Origin: Actinomucor elegans
Lineage: Eukaryota > Mucoromycota > Mucoromycetes > Mucorales > Mucoraceae
Direction of reading: 5' to 3'
NCBI GenBank assembly: GCA_026027325.1
Contig: JAMSLZ010000007.1
Coordinates: 124,001 to 188,000, forward strand
Length of the DNA: 64,000 bases
Under the pieces are notes generated by a model. The model made no database searches and was not told the DNA's origin. It saw only the letters and a program-made list of their open reading frames with translations. The position numbers and the translations under genes were made by a program. Below, piece by piece: positions 1-12,264 of this stretch (the stretch's first letter is position 1; the number at the start of each line of letters is the position of its first letter).

Positions 1-198
1 AAACTTTTATCAAATATAATGGCTCATTCCAAACATAATTTATTCCTCTGATGTGACATTTGACTGAAATCAACCGAGATCACTTGTGTTGCGCCAATTT
101 TCTACATATACTATGATTTTTGGCAGAAAGAGAGAGAGACATCACAATTTTAGGCACACGTCTCAGCAAGTGCAAAAAAAAAAAAAAAAAAAAAAAAA

Positions 199-469
199 CC
201 AGCTTACAAACTTAATAGAGCCCGTTGCGCACTTGATTATCTTTCACATGATACAGAGTTTTGTCTTTGGAGACAAACTGTCGGAGTTGCCCTCCATCTT
301 ATCACTCTTGACTAAACACTTCATTGACGCTTTGACAATGCTAATCCACTTGCCTACCACCAAACTCGAGAAAAATAAATACTATGCAACCCAATCATTC
401 ATCAAAGGACTCATAAAGCACACATTGGTAGTATTAGCTATGTTTGGTCAATCACATCAATACATTTGA
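199..469 (+). CDS. Possible 3'-terminal exon of a gene extending off the left edge
   Basis: The frame is open from a possible splice acceptor (CCAG after a long A-run) to TGA at 467-469. It encodes about 89 residues rich in amphipathic helix, starting near LTNLIEPVAHLII and ending GQSHQYI. The only upstream ATG in frame, at 86, reads through the A-run as poly-lysine, so that start is unlikely. I read this as a last exon with the rest of the gene outside the window. I do not recognise the family. A helical-bundle protein is possible but this is inference. Confidence 0.3.
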
Positions 470-2322
470 TGCCGTTCAATCACAAATTGTCATAGCGTTT
501 AACTGTTATTTTTTTTTTATTAATACCTTACTTTACACTAGTATCATACAGTTAGGTGCACTTCGACTTCTTTTCTCAGAATACTAGAATGAAAACAAAT
601 CATCAAGTACGTACATAGATCTCTCTTTCTACTATCCTCATATCGAAGCTAGATATTACGTGAATCAAATACATGTGGGCCAAACATAATGAAAAGAAAA
701 AGTGGCCTTATTTATCTATATACTAAAACTTGAGCCAATAAATTTGGATGCTACATGAACATAAAACCATATCCTTTGACAGATGAACTAAGTTAAACTT
801 ATACAACGCAAATGTAACACTTACAAAGTAACGAATCGCCGTGTTTCTTTTTTTTATCTATATTGATTAGAAGGCTCTAAAAGATGTGCACGTATGCTAT
901 CATCAGGTTATTTGTCCAGCTATCTAGAAGGCCTTTTACATAACTGTGTCAAGTCAAATACTGGCTATAATTTGAGCTTAACATGCTACAAAGCAAAAGT
1001 ATTGAAGTAAAAAATAAATAAAAAAATAAAAAGTTCTGAAGGTGCAATGGTCTATTCTGAACATGGAATACTATTCTAATGTGACACTTGACCGGAATTG
1101 GAGGAAGAGACTTAAGGTTAATTAATTAATCATTGCCATGCATAATAAGTTGATTGTATTTCAGCGAAGCAAAAATCGAAATAGATGTGGCAATGGATTC
1201 TAAGTATGGGATACTTTCTAGATGGGGCATTATGTCTGGATTATTCTCAAAATATATAGATCATTAGATCTTATTTACATTAAATATATAGACCATTAGA
1301 TCTTATTTACATTAAATCTATATATCCTACTACCAGCTCACATTATATAATATATACCTTTACACTCTGAATAAATAATACTTCTGGTAGACGCACGAGC
1401 TCGTTTTTAGCTTATACAAGTAATCAAATACGAGGCTAAACTGATATATTCTTAGAAACAATATTGCTGAATATTTCACATCTATTTAAAACAGTAAACG
1501 TTGCTTTAGGAGCATAATCCAATGTAGTATAAATTAAAGACATATAAAGAAATAATTCATAAACTTTGCTATAAAGCTGCTTGAGTATTGACAACTATTT
1601 AGGCCAAACTCTAGTACAACGCGAGTGAACTTCTGGGTGCTTTATCTGCCTAAAGTCACCATCCAATAATAGTTGAATAAGTCATACCGTAGTAGTAGTG
1701 ATGGTGATGGTGAGCAATGCAGTACTAATAGGTAGAAACTATATACAACTTCTGCAAAAATGCTGTGAAAACGCCATAGACATGATATACTTGGATTACA
1801 AACTAAACGCCCATACTAGAATACATAGGCATTACATAATAATATATTACAATTATGTACTATTTTATACTTTGTCTTGTACTCTTGATGCGATGATTCA
1901 GCTGTGGACAAACAGTATTCCTAAAATCAAAAGCTAGTTGTCCCAAGATAAAGCTCATTTCGAGTAATGCTATTTTTATTTTTGACGAGAAACGTTCTAA
2001 AGTACGCTTTTTCCTAGCAGTATATTCTTTGATTATTAATGCGATATTACCAGGTAAAGATTTTTTTTTTTTTTTTTTTTTTTTGTAAACTCTAGTGAAT
2101 GATAATCATCATCAAGGTGTGACATAAATGCTACTTGTTCCCAGCATTTTTCCTGAGTGAATAACACTGTCAAGCACTCAACCCTGATTCATGCTTAAAG
2201 GATGCGCAGCCAGAAGCAACGAGTCACAAATGTATATGATTGTAATCCAATCGTTTCGGGCCACAGCTTTATAGCATATACTATTATCTAATTCGATTGT
2301 ATATACATAACTTTTACACAAT
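470..2322. other. Intergenic, AT-rich, no gene seen
   Basis: Only short ORFs that do not resemble any family are present on either strand. The stretch holds a T-run at about 2060-2082 and a two-copy 32-bp direct repeat at 1252-1315. The right end is presumably the Derlin promoter. Confidence 0.6.
1252..1315. repeat. Tandem duplication of a 32-bp AT-rich unit
   Basis: Two adjacent copies of a unit that includes ATTAGATCTTATTTACATT differ by a single T/C change. The period is 32 bp. No function is apparent. Confidence 0.7.
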
Positions 2323-3536
2323 ATGCCATCGCCTTTAGAATTATGGTTTACGGAAATTCCACCCATTACACGTATCTATGTATCAGCAGCATGTTGCACT
2401 AGTATTGCGGTGGTAACTGAAAGTTACAATCAACCGAGAATCTTGACTCATTTTATCGCATAATTAGCAATTAGGGTTTATACATCCTTTACACTTATGG
2501 CTCAATTATGAAAGTATTGCTCACAATTTCCAGGTAAACTTGAGCATTCATAGGTTTAAATGATTGTGATATTAACTTGAATAGTGGTGGCGACTTATTA
2601 CCAACTTTTTCTACTTTGGACCTCTGTCTATCGACTTTTGTTTCCATATTTTCTTCTTGTAAGTATATTTAGATAGTAATATAGAAAGAGTACTAAAGCA
2701 ACCGCAGAGCAAGATATAGTAGAATGATGGAAGAAGGCTTTTATAGAAATAAACCGGCAGATTATGTATGGCTCATGGTGTTTTCAGCTAGTGTTTTACT
2801 ACTACTCTCAGTAAGGCCTTTTTTTTTGTGATTAGTGAAACCAACCGCTAAAAGTTTCGCTTATAGATTATTGTACCATTTGCTTCTCTGCCTTTTATGG
2901 GCTCTGCGCTCTCGTTTACCATGGTTTATATTTGGGCAAGAAGAAACCCGTATGTCAGGCTAAACTTTTTAGGTTTATTAATATTTACCGCACCTTATCT
3001 ACCATGGGTGCTTTTGATATTCTCTCTGTGTCTTGGAGGTCAGGTACCTACAGGCGATATGTTAGGTGTCTTGGTCGGCCATATTTACTATTTCTTTGAA
3101 GATGTTTGGCCAAAAGATCCTGCTAGTCAAGGTAAAAAGTGGTTGGCTACACCAAGATTCATGTAAGTTTTTTTTAAAAAGCCAAGACATGAGATGGGTT
3201 TGGCTGAACAAACTATTTAGTCGTTGGTTAGTAGAAGGTAATCGACCCAGAGATGATATATCATTGGATAATGTCGATCCTATTGTGGACGAAGAAGAGG
3301 ATCCATTGGGCGATCACAATGAGGGGAATGCAGCTGAAACTTTTGCTGCTACTACAACGAACGACACATCCCAAACTGATTCGATATCGATACACAATGA
3401 CCACCCCGCTTCCAATGCAGAGCAATCATCTTCAGCCAATAATCAAAAGGATAGCCAAAATGATAATCAAAATGATAATCAAGAAGCGCCGGTATCGGAA
3501 AATATAGCCAAAGAGCCATCATCATCTTTAATATAA
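2323..3536 (+). CDS. Derlin (Der1-like ER membrane protein, ERAD)
   Basis: Derlins are multi-spanning rhomboid-fold pseudoproteases of the ER membrane that help move misfolded proteins to the cytosol for degradation. The spliced model has exons 2323-2412, 2468-2533, 2585-2658, 2708-2810, 2867-3162 and a last exon ending at TAA 3534-3536. Family signatures run in order: PPITRIYVS near the N-terminus, WWRLITNFFYFGPLS, RMMEEG, VYIWARRNPYVR and APYLPWVLL, then GHIYYFFEDVWP and ATPRF. All five upstream exons join in frame. The start gives MPSPLELWFTEIPP, as in other Derlins. The C-terminal tail is acidic and Asn/Ser-rich. How the tail joins is uncertain: either an intron of only 19 or 31 nt from 3163, giving about 323-327 residues, or termination at 3164-3166 giving 210 residues. 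Derlin identity is very secure; whether it is the Der1 or Dfm1 type is not. Confidence 0.93.
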
Positions 3537-3657
3537 GTTTCAGGTTAAACCTAGTGTGTAACCTCTCTATTTTACCAAAGCAAACTCCGGCGTTTAATAA
3601 AGTGAATATTTCTGTAATATACTTTTTCTTCTTTTCTTTCACTTTTTTAAAATTGAT

Positions 3658-5456
3658 ATGGGCAATAGTCATTCAGATATCAATCCATTCTCTTCTAGAA
3701 AGCACATTCCAAAGCATTTAAGGCCTGCCAAAAAGAAGAAGCCGTTCAAAAAACCAGTATGTACCCAGGACAGATCAAGCGATGATATTCAAAAGAAAGC
3801 CGTCGTCTTTGAAGTCCCTGCCATTAAAAACTCAAAAATATCCAATGACGATGACGACGACAGAGAAGAAGAGGAAGAGGATATGGCAGAAGATGAGACG
3901 ATCCTTGTTGGATCTGGTCCACGTGGCGCGTTTCGATGGTTCAAGGGCCGAAGGTATCTCAATTATGCCCAGGAGGTAAAGTATGGTTTTATATTTTAAG
4001 CAGTTTCACAATGTAATTAATAAGCTTACAGGGTGAAATGCAAACCACCTTGTTACCTAATGATCAGATTGAATTGGATCGATTACGTGTTCAGTCGTTT
4101 ATTACCAAATGGGCCTTCAAGAGGTTAGACATGATTATATTTAGATCATTGAAGGCACTCTAAAAAATTGTTGTTTAGTTACGTGATAGCACCTGTAGAA
4201 GATGATTTGCGTGCTGGTATCAAGGTTTTAAACGTTGGGTAATCTTTTTTTATTTTTGTAGCTATGTCATAATCTAATGAATCTTCATACTAACACCGAA
4301 TTCAATAGATTTGGCCCTGGATTATGGGTAAAATATATATTACTGCAATGTTTATTATCTTGTCAAATGTTAACGCTTGTGTTACCTATAACTCTAAAAT
4401 AGCCTGGCCATCATATCATTGATATGGCGTTGGATTATCCTAATTCGCAGTTTACAGCAGTGGATATATTGGATTTATTACCCGAAGACTTTGAAGAAGA
4501 AGCAAAAGAGTTGGATGAAAGTGACACAAACTGTGCCAACAATACGTTATTTACACCTATGCATCCTAATCTATCAACAAAATTACAAAATACAACTACG
4601 CCAGTAATTGACTCATCGACATTAGATAGTAGCAGTTATAGTAATCATATTCTGTCCCAGACGGATGATGACACTACTTTTGATTCATCCACTTTTACTG
4701 CTGCAAGCGTGGATGTCGCAGCGAAAATAGGTCACTTATTTATAAATGGAGTCGCAGCTCCGGAAGTTACACCATCCTTAGTGGTGAAACGTCAATTATT
4801 AAAGAACCTTGAGTTTTATCAGGCAGATGTAGTAGATGTTGGTTTGCCTTTTCCAGATAACCATTTTGACTTTATAAAGCAACACCTTGTCAGTTCCTCG
4901 TTTACAGTTGCCTCTTGGAAAAAGGTAATGGTAGAGTTAGTTCGTATCACTAAGCCTGGTGGTTATATTCAATTACTGGAGATCGACTACTGCACTTTTA
5001 ATTTGGGGCCAAAAGGGAGGAAATGGGAAACTCAATGTAAGTATATTAAATATAATTTAGAGAACAATGGCTCACAAATGATATGTATATATAGTACTTG
5101 AAGCGACCCGTGAAAAGAGGCATATAGAGCCAAGAATAGCATGTCATCTGCAGGATCTTTTGAAAGCAGTGGGTCTGGTTGATGTCTCTTCCAGGCTTGT
5201 CTCCATTCCTTTAGGATCTTGGGGTCAAGATCTTGGGGTGCTTTGGGAACAAAACGTACACAATTTTTCTGATTCAGCTGCTCCAGTCTTGAGTCGACTG
5301 GTTGGTGTGTCTGTATCAACCTATAGAAGAAATTGGCGAGAAATGCTTGAGGAGGTCAAGGACCGAAAGGCCTTTAGCAACATGCACGCTGCTTGGGGAA
5401 GGAAATCGCCGACAGGTACGATCGATTGGTCTTTATGCCCCTCTTTATCTCAGTAA
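3658..5456 (+). CDS. SAM-dependent methyltransferase (class I fold), 494 aa
   Basis: Predicted class I methyltransferase; substrate unknown. Exons are 3658-3975, 4032-4123, 4179-4238, 4309-4327, 4403-5036 and 5095-5456, summing to 495 codons. The N-terminal ~90 residues are basic, then acidic and low-complexity. The conserved region begins at FKGRRYLNYAQEGEMQ. The SAM-binding motif I (KVLNVGFGPGLW) is split across exons 3-5, with FGPGLW on a 19-nt exon. Next come YPNSQFTAVDI (motif II), LPFPDNHFDF and a motif with PGGYIQLLEID. An Asp/Ser/Thr-rich insert of about 100 residues separates motif II from the rest. This pattern matches the large family of uncharacterised zygomycete methyltransferases related in fold to LaeA/UbiE-type proteins. 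It lies 121 bp downstream of the Derlin stop on the same strand, so the promoter region is short. Confidence 0.85.
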
Positions 5457-5703
5457 TTTATACGCGTATACCTTTTTATCTCTATGAGCCAAATAATAAT
5501 AATAAACTTTTGTAAGAACTTCCTTTTTCATAAACCTTGGTAACACTAATGAATTCTCAGAACTGTTTGAATATCGAAGCCCTTTATCAAATTACACGTA
5601 AATTGGGCTTGCACAGACCGCTTTCTCCTATTTATACATTTTGACCGTTTCAACTTTTTGCTCTCTTTTTCTTTTTCTTATATATATCCTTTCCAGGTAG
5701 AAC

Positions 5704-6678
5704 ATGTCATCCACACATACACCTAGCTTATCAGAAACTACAGCCAGTAGTCATAGCGGGAAATCAAGCCTGTCTTCTTCGCTACTCGGTAGTCGAAAGT
5801 ATTCGAGTAGTAGCAGTAGCAATACCACAATACGTAAATTCTTTCGTTTTCCAGGCTATAAAACACCTCCAGAACACCCCAAGATCAACAAGAACGAGAT
5901 TCATCGCTGTCCAGCCCTATCAGTATCCAATCCTGCAGTTGCTATCATGTTCTCGCCTACACAAAGACAAATCGACCTGGTACGCATCAGCTGGGAGCGC
6001 GTTTCAGAAATACGACACCCTACAGACGATCGGAACGTTTCGGCCTCTCACGCTTTCGGTTTGGCTTTCTATGATGCCCTCTTTCAAATGGACCCGGAAT
6101 GCAGAAGTTTGTTTGATAATGTATTTCAGCAAGCAAGAGCCTTAACGGGCATGATATCCTATATCGCAAGAGCTCCTACTGTAGCAAAAAGTTCTGAAAG
6201 ACCTACTTGCTGCGGCGGTGCAATACCCCTTGATTCGCCACCTACATCTCCAACTACAATACGTGATATCAATGCTCGAAAACGAGCCAATACATTATCT
6301 AAAGACCGAAACAGTACAGATTATGAAGAAGGCGATCCAGAGTGGTTAGCTTTACAAATGCGAGAGCTGGGAGCACGACATTACTTTTATAACGTAAAAC
6401 CTGATCATTTGGAGTTGGTGGGGCCTGCCTTTGTAGCAGCACTAAAAAACCGATTAGGTAATGAGTATACAGATGAAATTGGTGAGGCATGGATTAAGGT
6501 AACGTAACCATTCAACTATAAAAAAAGATGTCAAAAAAAAAAACTAACCTAGATGCATTAGGCAAACTCTTATGCAGCGTATAATATGAGAATTGGGTTC
6601 GAATCACAGCAGGCCTGGGAAGAAGGAACTACGCACAAGAGCTCAAAAAAGAATAAAGCGGCATGTATTATTCAATAA
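5704..6678 (+). CDS. Globin-domain protein with Ser-rich N-terminus, 303 aa
   Basis: Two exons (5704-6498, 6562-6678) join in frame at AWIK|ANSYAAYNM. Residues 1-80 are Ser/Thr-rich and probably disordered. The globin fold starts near residue 84 (SPTQRQIDLVRISWERV), followed by HAFGLAFYDALFQMDP and NVFQQARALTGMI, where Gln142/143 would sit at the distal haem position. LGARHYFYNVKPDHLELVG has His226 as the likely proximal ligand. Between these halves is a ~60-residue insert (160-215) with CC and many Ser/Thr/Pro. The C-terminal reductase domain of flavohaemoglobins is absent, so this is a single-domain or sensor-type globin. Known relatives bind O2 or NO; the actual role here is inference. The first exon ends at an unambiguous GTAACG donor. 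Confidence 0.82.
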
Positions 6679-9231
6679 AGGAATAAACGCTTGTATTTTT
6701 TTTTATGATTGCCTATCCATCAATTGAGTTTGGCTCGGTACTACGTCTCCAAAGGTTTGACTAGAGAAAAGATGTTATCTACAGCCGAAATGGTAAATCA
6801 AATATATGCTTTTTTATATGCCCAATGTAATACAGCTCGTATTATATCAAATATATATATGCACTGTATATGATAATATGATGCAATTCCTGTCATATCA
6901 AAGACATTTAATAGAGTTTTAAATGACACCCCTTTTTTTTTCTGATTGCCAATGATGCTTCTAACTTTTGATATTAATCCTTTTTCATTTTGGAATATAT
7001 CCCAAACTACCGTGTTTAGTCTTGTTTTACCACGACTACCCTATATCATGGATTATTCATTCAATAGAGTTATGAATAAAGATGGATCTGATTTATTCTT
7101 TAAACTTTTTTTTTCTTTTTGATTTTTGATGGCTAGTTGTACAATATGTAACATCTACTGCCCCAGACCTTATGTTACATGACACATAAGCTGAACTTAG
7201 AGTAACGTCAAAGATGTAAATATCCAGATTTAATTAGTAAAGCGGTTATCTCTTTGTATGGACAGAAATTCAATCTTGCTTACTGATATGCAGTCCAGTC
7301 TGATGAATCGATAAGAACCTTATTACTGAACACACTCTTATCTACTAAAAATTTTGATTATACCATTCAATAAGCTATAAACGTCCTTAAAGCAAATGTG
7401 ACACTTTTTACCATCTCAACTCGAGAATATCTTGATACTTATTCTCGGTTACACTTGATCTAATCTCTGGAAACATCTTTACAGCGAGTTAGAAGTTCTT
7501 TATCATCTCCCCCTCTTTGAATTATCTGGATTCTTTGGGTAGAAATAACGTGCACATATATATACGGCAAGCGTTTCCCGCGCAGTTTTATATAATAAAC
7601 GCTATTATTAGCCACAACCTTTCTCACACTTGCCTGCATACATATCCTTTTAAAGCGAACAATAAAAAAGCCCTGTTTCAAAACCGGTGTAATATGTATA
7701 TGGGAAATGTAATACGTACTACAGTATAGATGTAGCTGAACTAACGATGTACGTAATGATCAATCGATTTGTTTGAGCACTAGTCAAATGTAAGTATGGT
7801 TTCAGAACTTTAATAACATTATTGTAATTGCTGCAGCTGCAGCTGCAGTTGCTTCTGCGAACTGTTAACTCCATTGGCTAATGACAATTGAATACAGAAC
7901 CACCATCGCCATGGCAAGGGTACCTCCACAATAACCCTTCCATATTCCAAAGATATCTAAATCGATAGCCAATGCGACTGGTGCTTTGAAATCCGGGATA
8001 GCAATAGAATGCAATATGCACTTTCCGATACATACACATTTCTTGTCATGCATTCATGTACAACAAGAGAGGTGCTAGAAAACTCCGCCATTTATTTATC
8101 ATCTGTAGCACGAGTTTTCCTTTTGTTGTGCTAAAAGTATTTGTATTGTACAATTATTATAAACCAAATCCTGGGCGCACACTTGCATTTTTTGATCTTC
8201 TAGTGTGCTTTTGCTGATTATTATTATGCGTTTTCTAAGCTGAAAATTTGAGCGATTTATTCTTGCTTTTCATTGGCTGCTGTAATTAAACAATTCTATG
8301 ATTGATGCATATGACACATACTACCATTACTACTATGATTCCTCAACGTATTTTAGAAGAATCATCAGTAAAGATATCAATTTAACACTTGAAAGAAACA
8401 CAGAATAAGTTGTACCTTGTTGGGTGATAATATTGCTATAATTATGTCTCATTTAGATAACACGATATAAAGTTCCAATTTTACAGCCATTTTAGCATGT
8501 AGTAAAACTTTTCTCCTTTCTTTTTTTCTTATAAAATACATATAGTGCCACGATAATTTAATCTTATACAAGCTTGATTAAGCAGTTAAAAATTAAACGT
8601 ATGTTCATCTTTCAGAATTTCCCCTGCCTAGAAACTGACTGGGGAATAGCTTGATTAACTTGTATCTCAGTCCAATGGCTGCATTTAATTGATAATTCGC
8701 ATTCAGAATGAGTCACTGCATTTACTAAAACCCCAATTTAATGCATGTCTTGAACCTATTTGTTATTGTTGTATTATCCTTTTATTATCGAGATTGAAGC
8801 TCTATCGCTTAATTAAATAGCCTTGTGTGTTCTCGAGTTTTGTGTTGCATTTCCAAGAAGGCTGGCTACATTGCACTCTTGTATCACTTGAGCCTTGGTC
8901 GTCTACGACTAAAGGTAATAGAAACTTCTAAAGAACTATTATGATCGAATACACAAAAAGGATCTGCAAACTTCAAATTATTTGAGCTAGCAGGACAAGT
9001 AATACCCCATAAATAAAGGTCCTGTCATGTTAAAGTTTTGCCCCCCCCCCAACCCACATAAGAACCAAAACGGACAAACTGCGCAATATGTCTAAACTTT
9101 CGAATTAGGTACAACTGTGTACCAGAATAGCAGTGTTTTGATAGAACACAAAATCGTTTGAATTTACATCTACTAAGCCTTCTCTTTCACCCTCTATAAC
9201 TTATTTTCTTCTTCGTGTTAACTAGTTTACT
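6679..9231. other. Long intergenic spacer, one possible gene relic
   Basis: No intact gene was found across 2.5 kb. It contains a short C-run (about 9041-9050), a CTGCAG triplet repeat near 7833-7851 and a possible transporter relic on the minus strand at 7865-8053, listed separately. Confidence 0.55.
7865..8053 (-). pseudogene. Possible relic of a MATE-family transporter C-terminal part
   Basis: The minus-strand frame reads APVALAIDLDIFGIWKGYCG and then a hydrophobic stretch before a stop. This resembles the late membrane segments of MATE multidrug/toxin efflux proteins, where a 'GIPVAL..AF..lG..GlW.G' pattern is usual. A neighbouring frame just upstream has AYCILLLSRI, which would continue the similarity across a frameshift. 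No earlier transporter exons could be found upstream, so if the match is real this is a truncated, frame-broken relic. Similarity was judged by eye only. Confidence 0.3.
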
Positions 9232-11409
9232 ATGAAAACATTCTACTCCGTTGTAGCATTGGTTCTTACTATTGTAGCAGATGTATGTTCTGTACAATTA
9301 ACATCTCGTGAAGTAACCTGTAGGAAGAACATATGCAATTCAATCGAGATAACTAAAGCACTCTTTTTCTTTATATTGTATTTGAAAAAAAGCGTGCGCT
9401 TACTTGATAAACCAGATCTATTGTGTTGGAGGTTACATCTATGGCGAACCAAAATTTTCAGAAATTGTAATGCTAGATATTAGTCAAAACGGTGTAAAGC
9501 ATCTACAGCATTTAAATAGCGAATGGGTTATTTGAATGATAAACAACATACCAATATTGATTTTGACTTCAGAGCGTTCCCTCAAGCAGTTGCTTTATCA
9601 GATGGTAAAAGTTTACTTATTCAAGGTGGTTACAATTACATCCGCTCTTCTCTTGTTGATCAATCAATTGTATACAATGCTGAGACTCGATCTTGGAGCA
9701 AGCTACCAAACTACTACGATAAAAACAATGGTGGTAATCGCCAAATGTAAACTTTTTATGTTTGATTAATGTGCACATCTCTAACTCTATTATTGGTCAC
9801 ATTGCAGCTTTTATGGATCTGGTGTCATGTTGCACGACATGAATGCTGTGGGGTTTTATGGTGGCAATCAGCAGTAAGCATGAGTGGTTTTATATGCGAA
9901 TATTGTACAAAAAGAGTTTATTCATCATTTTACAGACACGTACAATTCAATGCCGACTACATAACACCAAATGGAACGCGAATCCCAAATTTCACATATG
10001 AGGACGAAAGCAATTTCACATGTAGCTTTGCTGGTTTCTACTATTTTACCTTGTTTGATCTCAATACAAATGTAAGTCTGATTTGAATATTTGAAAAAAT
10101 GGTGCACTTTTTTTCTTCTTTTGCTTATACGTCCAAGAATTGGGTAGTACCTCAACAGAACAATCCTTCCTTTAAAGATTTTACATTACAAAGTGCCACA
10201 TTTCATCCTCGTACCAAGAAGATCTTTTATCTAGGTGGACAATTTTCTGATTACAATTCTGCTACTCTGATACGATATCCTTTTACTCATGCGATTACTT
10301 TTGATACGGCCAAAGGCCAATGGGATGAGGAAGCTATACGTGGATTAGACTATCCTACATTACGATTATCACATACAGCTACTCTACGTAAGTTGAAAAA
10401 AGAGCCAATAATCCATCCTGTTAACAAAGACGCTGTTACTCACCAGTTCCTGACGGTGAAAACATCTTATTATACGGCGGCTCCATTGATGATAGTGGAA
10501 CAGGTATATAATCTAAAATAAAACATACTTACGCTTTTCTCATGTTCTTATGTATAGCCGCACTTGATTATAGTTACATTCTTAATGTTCCTGAAATGAA
10601 GTGGACACTGCTTGATCTGAAAGCCCCCAAAGGGTTATCAGCCGCAAGGTCCTATCATTCAGGTAAGTGTGTAGTATTTTAACACAAAACTAGTACTGAG
10701 CGCTTTTACGGTAAAATAGCTGTCTTGGTGAATAACATCAGTTTATTTCTTCTATTTGGATTAGATCAAACTGGAAATGCTCTCAACGACATCCTTATAT
10801 TAGATGTACGCAATGTCAACAATATTACTTTTGAAGAGAAATACCCTTTTGTTCTGGATACCACTATAACAAACGACAAAAATAACACCACTTCAAGCGT
10901 TCATCCTACTCAATTAACAGTTCAAGATGCATCAAGAGAAACCAACGGCGCTACCTTGAGTACAGGAGCAATTGCTGGTATTGCTGCAGCAGTTGGTATT
11001 TTGGTAAGTAATCCTCCCCATTCGACTCTTTAACAAGTACAATCTATCTTACTAAATGCGCCATACACTATAGTGTGTACTCTCCATCATAGCCATTGTT
11101 TTATTTATACGCAAAAACAAAAAGCAAGAAAACCACCCCATGCTTGAAGTGGATTGGGATATTATTGAAGACAAGTATTACAAGGAAAACAGTCCTCCTC
11201 ATGAGCAACTGGACAGCTCTGTTAAAGATTTACCGAAAACATCGGCAGCCATAGCTATTTCACCAGATGTCAGCTCTCTAACAAAACCAGATGCCAGTCT
11301 TTCAGTGCCCATTATTTTGCCAGATGCAACCGTTATTATCTCTCCAAACATAAATTGTTCTAAAGAAGAAATTGAGCAAGAGGAGGCTGAATCTGCTAAT
11401 AGAGTTTAA
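9232..11409 (+). CDS. Membrane-anchored Kelch-repeat protein, frame break near 9524-9535
   Basis: About 550 residues over nine exons. A signal peptide (MKTFYSVVALVLTIVADV) leads into Kelch-type beta-propeller repeats: IYCVGGYIYGEPKFSEIV, ALSDGKSLLIQGGYN, MLHDMNAVGFYGGN, KKIFYLGGQFSDYN and ENILLYGGSIDDSG. A single transmembrane helix follows (GAIAGIAAAVGILCVLSIIA), then the basic stop-transfer FIRKNKK and an acidic Ser-rich cytosolic tail. The predicted topology is extracellular propeller, one membrane pass and cytosolic tail. Most introns are clear (for example 9313-9415, donor GTAACC). In exon 2 the frame closes at TGA 9533-9535 while the homologous frame continues from 9523. Either one base is missing or extra there, or a 26-nt intron (9494-9519) is used. 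The function of this zygomycete family is not known to me; surface sensing or carbohydrate binding is inference. Confidence 0.8.
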
Positions 11410-12264
11410 AGCATTTTTGCTATATAATACGAGGCTGATCTAACATATATATATAACTCTCTTCTATTGTTGCATATTGATAGTTAAAAAATTGCTCAAA
11501 TTTGCGATGTTACTGACAGACGAGGAGTGAATTAATTTTTTTTTTTTTTTCAAAATCAAATGGTATGCATTTTGATATAGTTTTCAATCGCAAAAAAAAA
11601 GTTTGTGTGGGATTTGGTTCTTCATATTATAATATAAAGAACATCTTTTCGCCATTTTTTTTTTTTTTTTTTTCAAATGATTTGAGTTATCTACTATAAA
11701 AGGGTGATTTTGTAGATTTTATACAAATACAACTGTAACTCGAATATTGGGCTTCCATTAAAAACCCATTAAGAACAACATTATATATCTTTTACTCTAT
11801 TAAACTTACAGATACGAAAAAAGACAGTATCTTCGAGCTACTTTTACAAAAAAAAAAAAAAAAAAAAAGCCAAAATTTGGGGATACTCTAACCAAAATTT
11901 CAGATGTCAAGCCATCTAGAATGTTGGAACTTCACTGGGAGCAAATTGAGCGACATTGAATGATTGAAAGCGAGGATTAGCGCGGTTTTTTCATGATACA
12001 GTAAGCAATATTCAATTGCTTACCCCACTATCATTCATCGCTAATATTTACATAATTTAGATCGAATGATATATACCTCTTTCCTCCAAGCTAGATAATG
12101 TTATATTTGACTATCAACCTGAAGCTGAAAATGATCCATTGCTTCAGTTATAACTTTAGATCTACTACTTAGTATTTTTATTTTGCTTTACCAAACACAT
12201 ATATAGATATATATATACATGTAAATTTTATCATGATATGTAGCTGACGAATACAAATTTTTTA
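11410..12264. other. Intergenic between convergent genes
   Basis: No gene is seen. The stretch is AT-rich with several A- or T-runs (around 11538-11550, 11656-11673 and 11850-11868). It separates the Kelch gene stop from the stop of the minus-strand monooxygenase, so it holds two 3' ends. Confidence 0.6.

Noticed and set aside
86..198. ATG start of the left-edge ORF
   Set aside because: It forces translation through a poly-A run as poly-lysine. An intron ending at 198 is a simpler reading.
6590..6610. tRNA-like B-box (GGTTCGAATC)
   Set aside because: It lies in exon 2 of the globin gene in frame (GFESQQ) and no cloverleaf or A-box is found around it.
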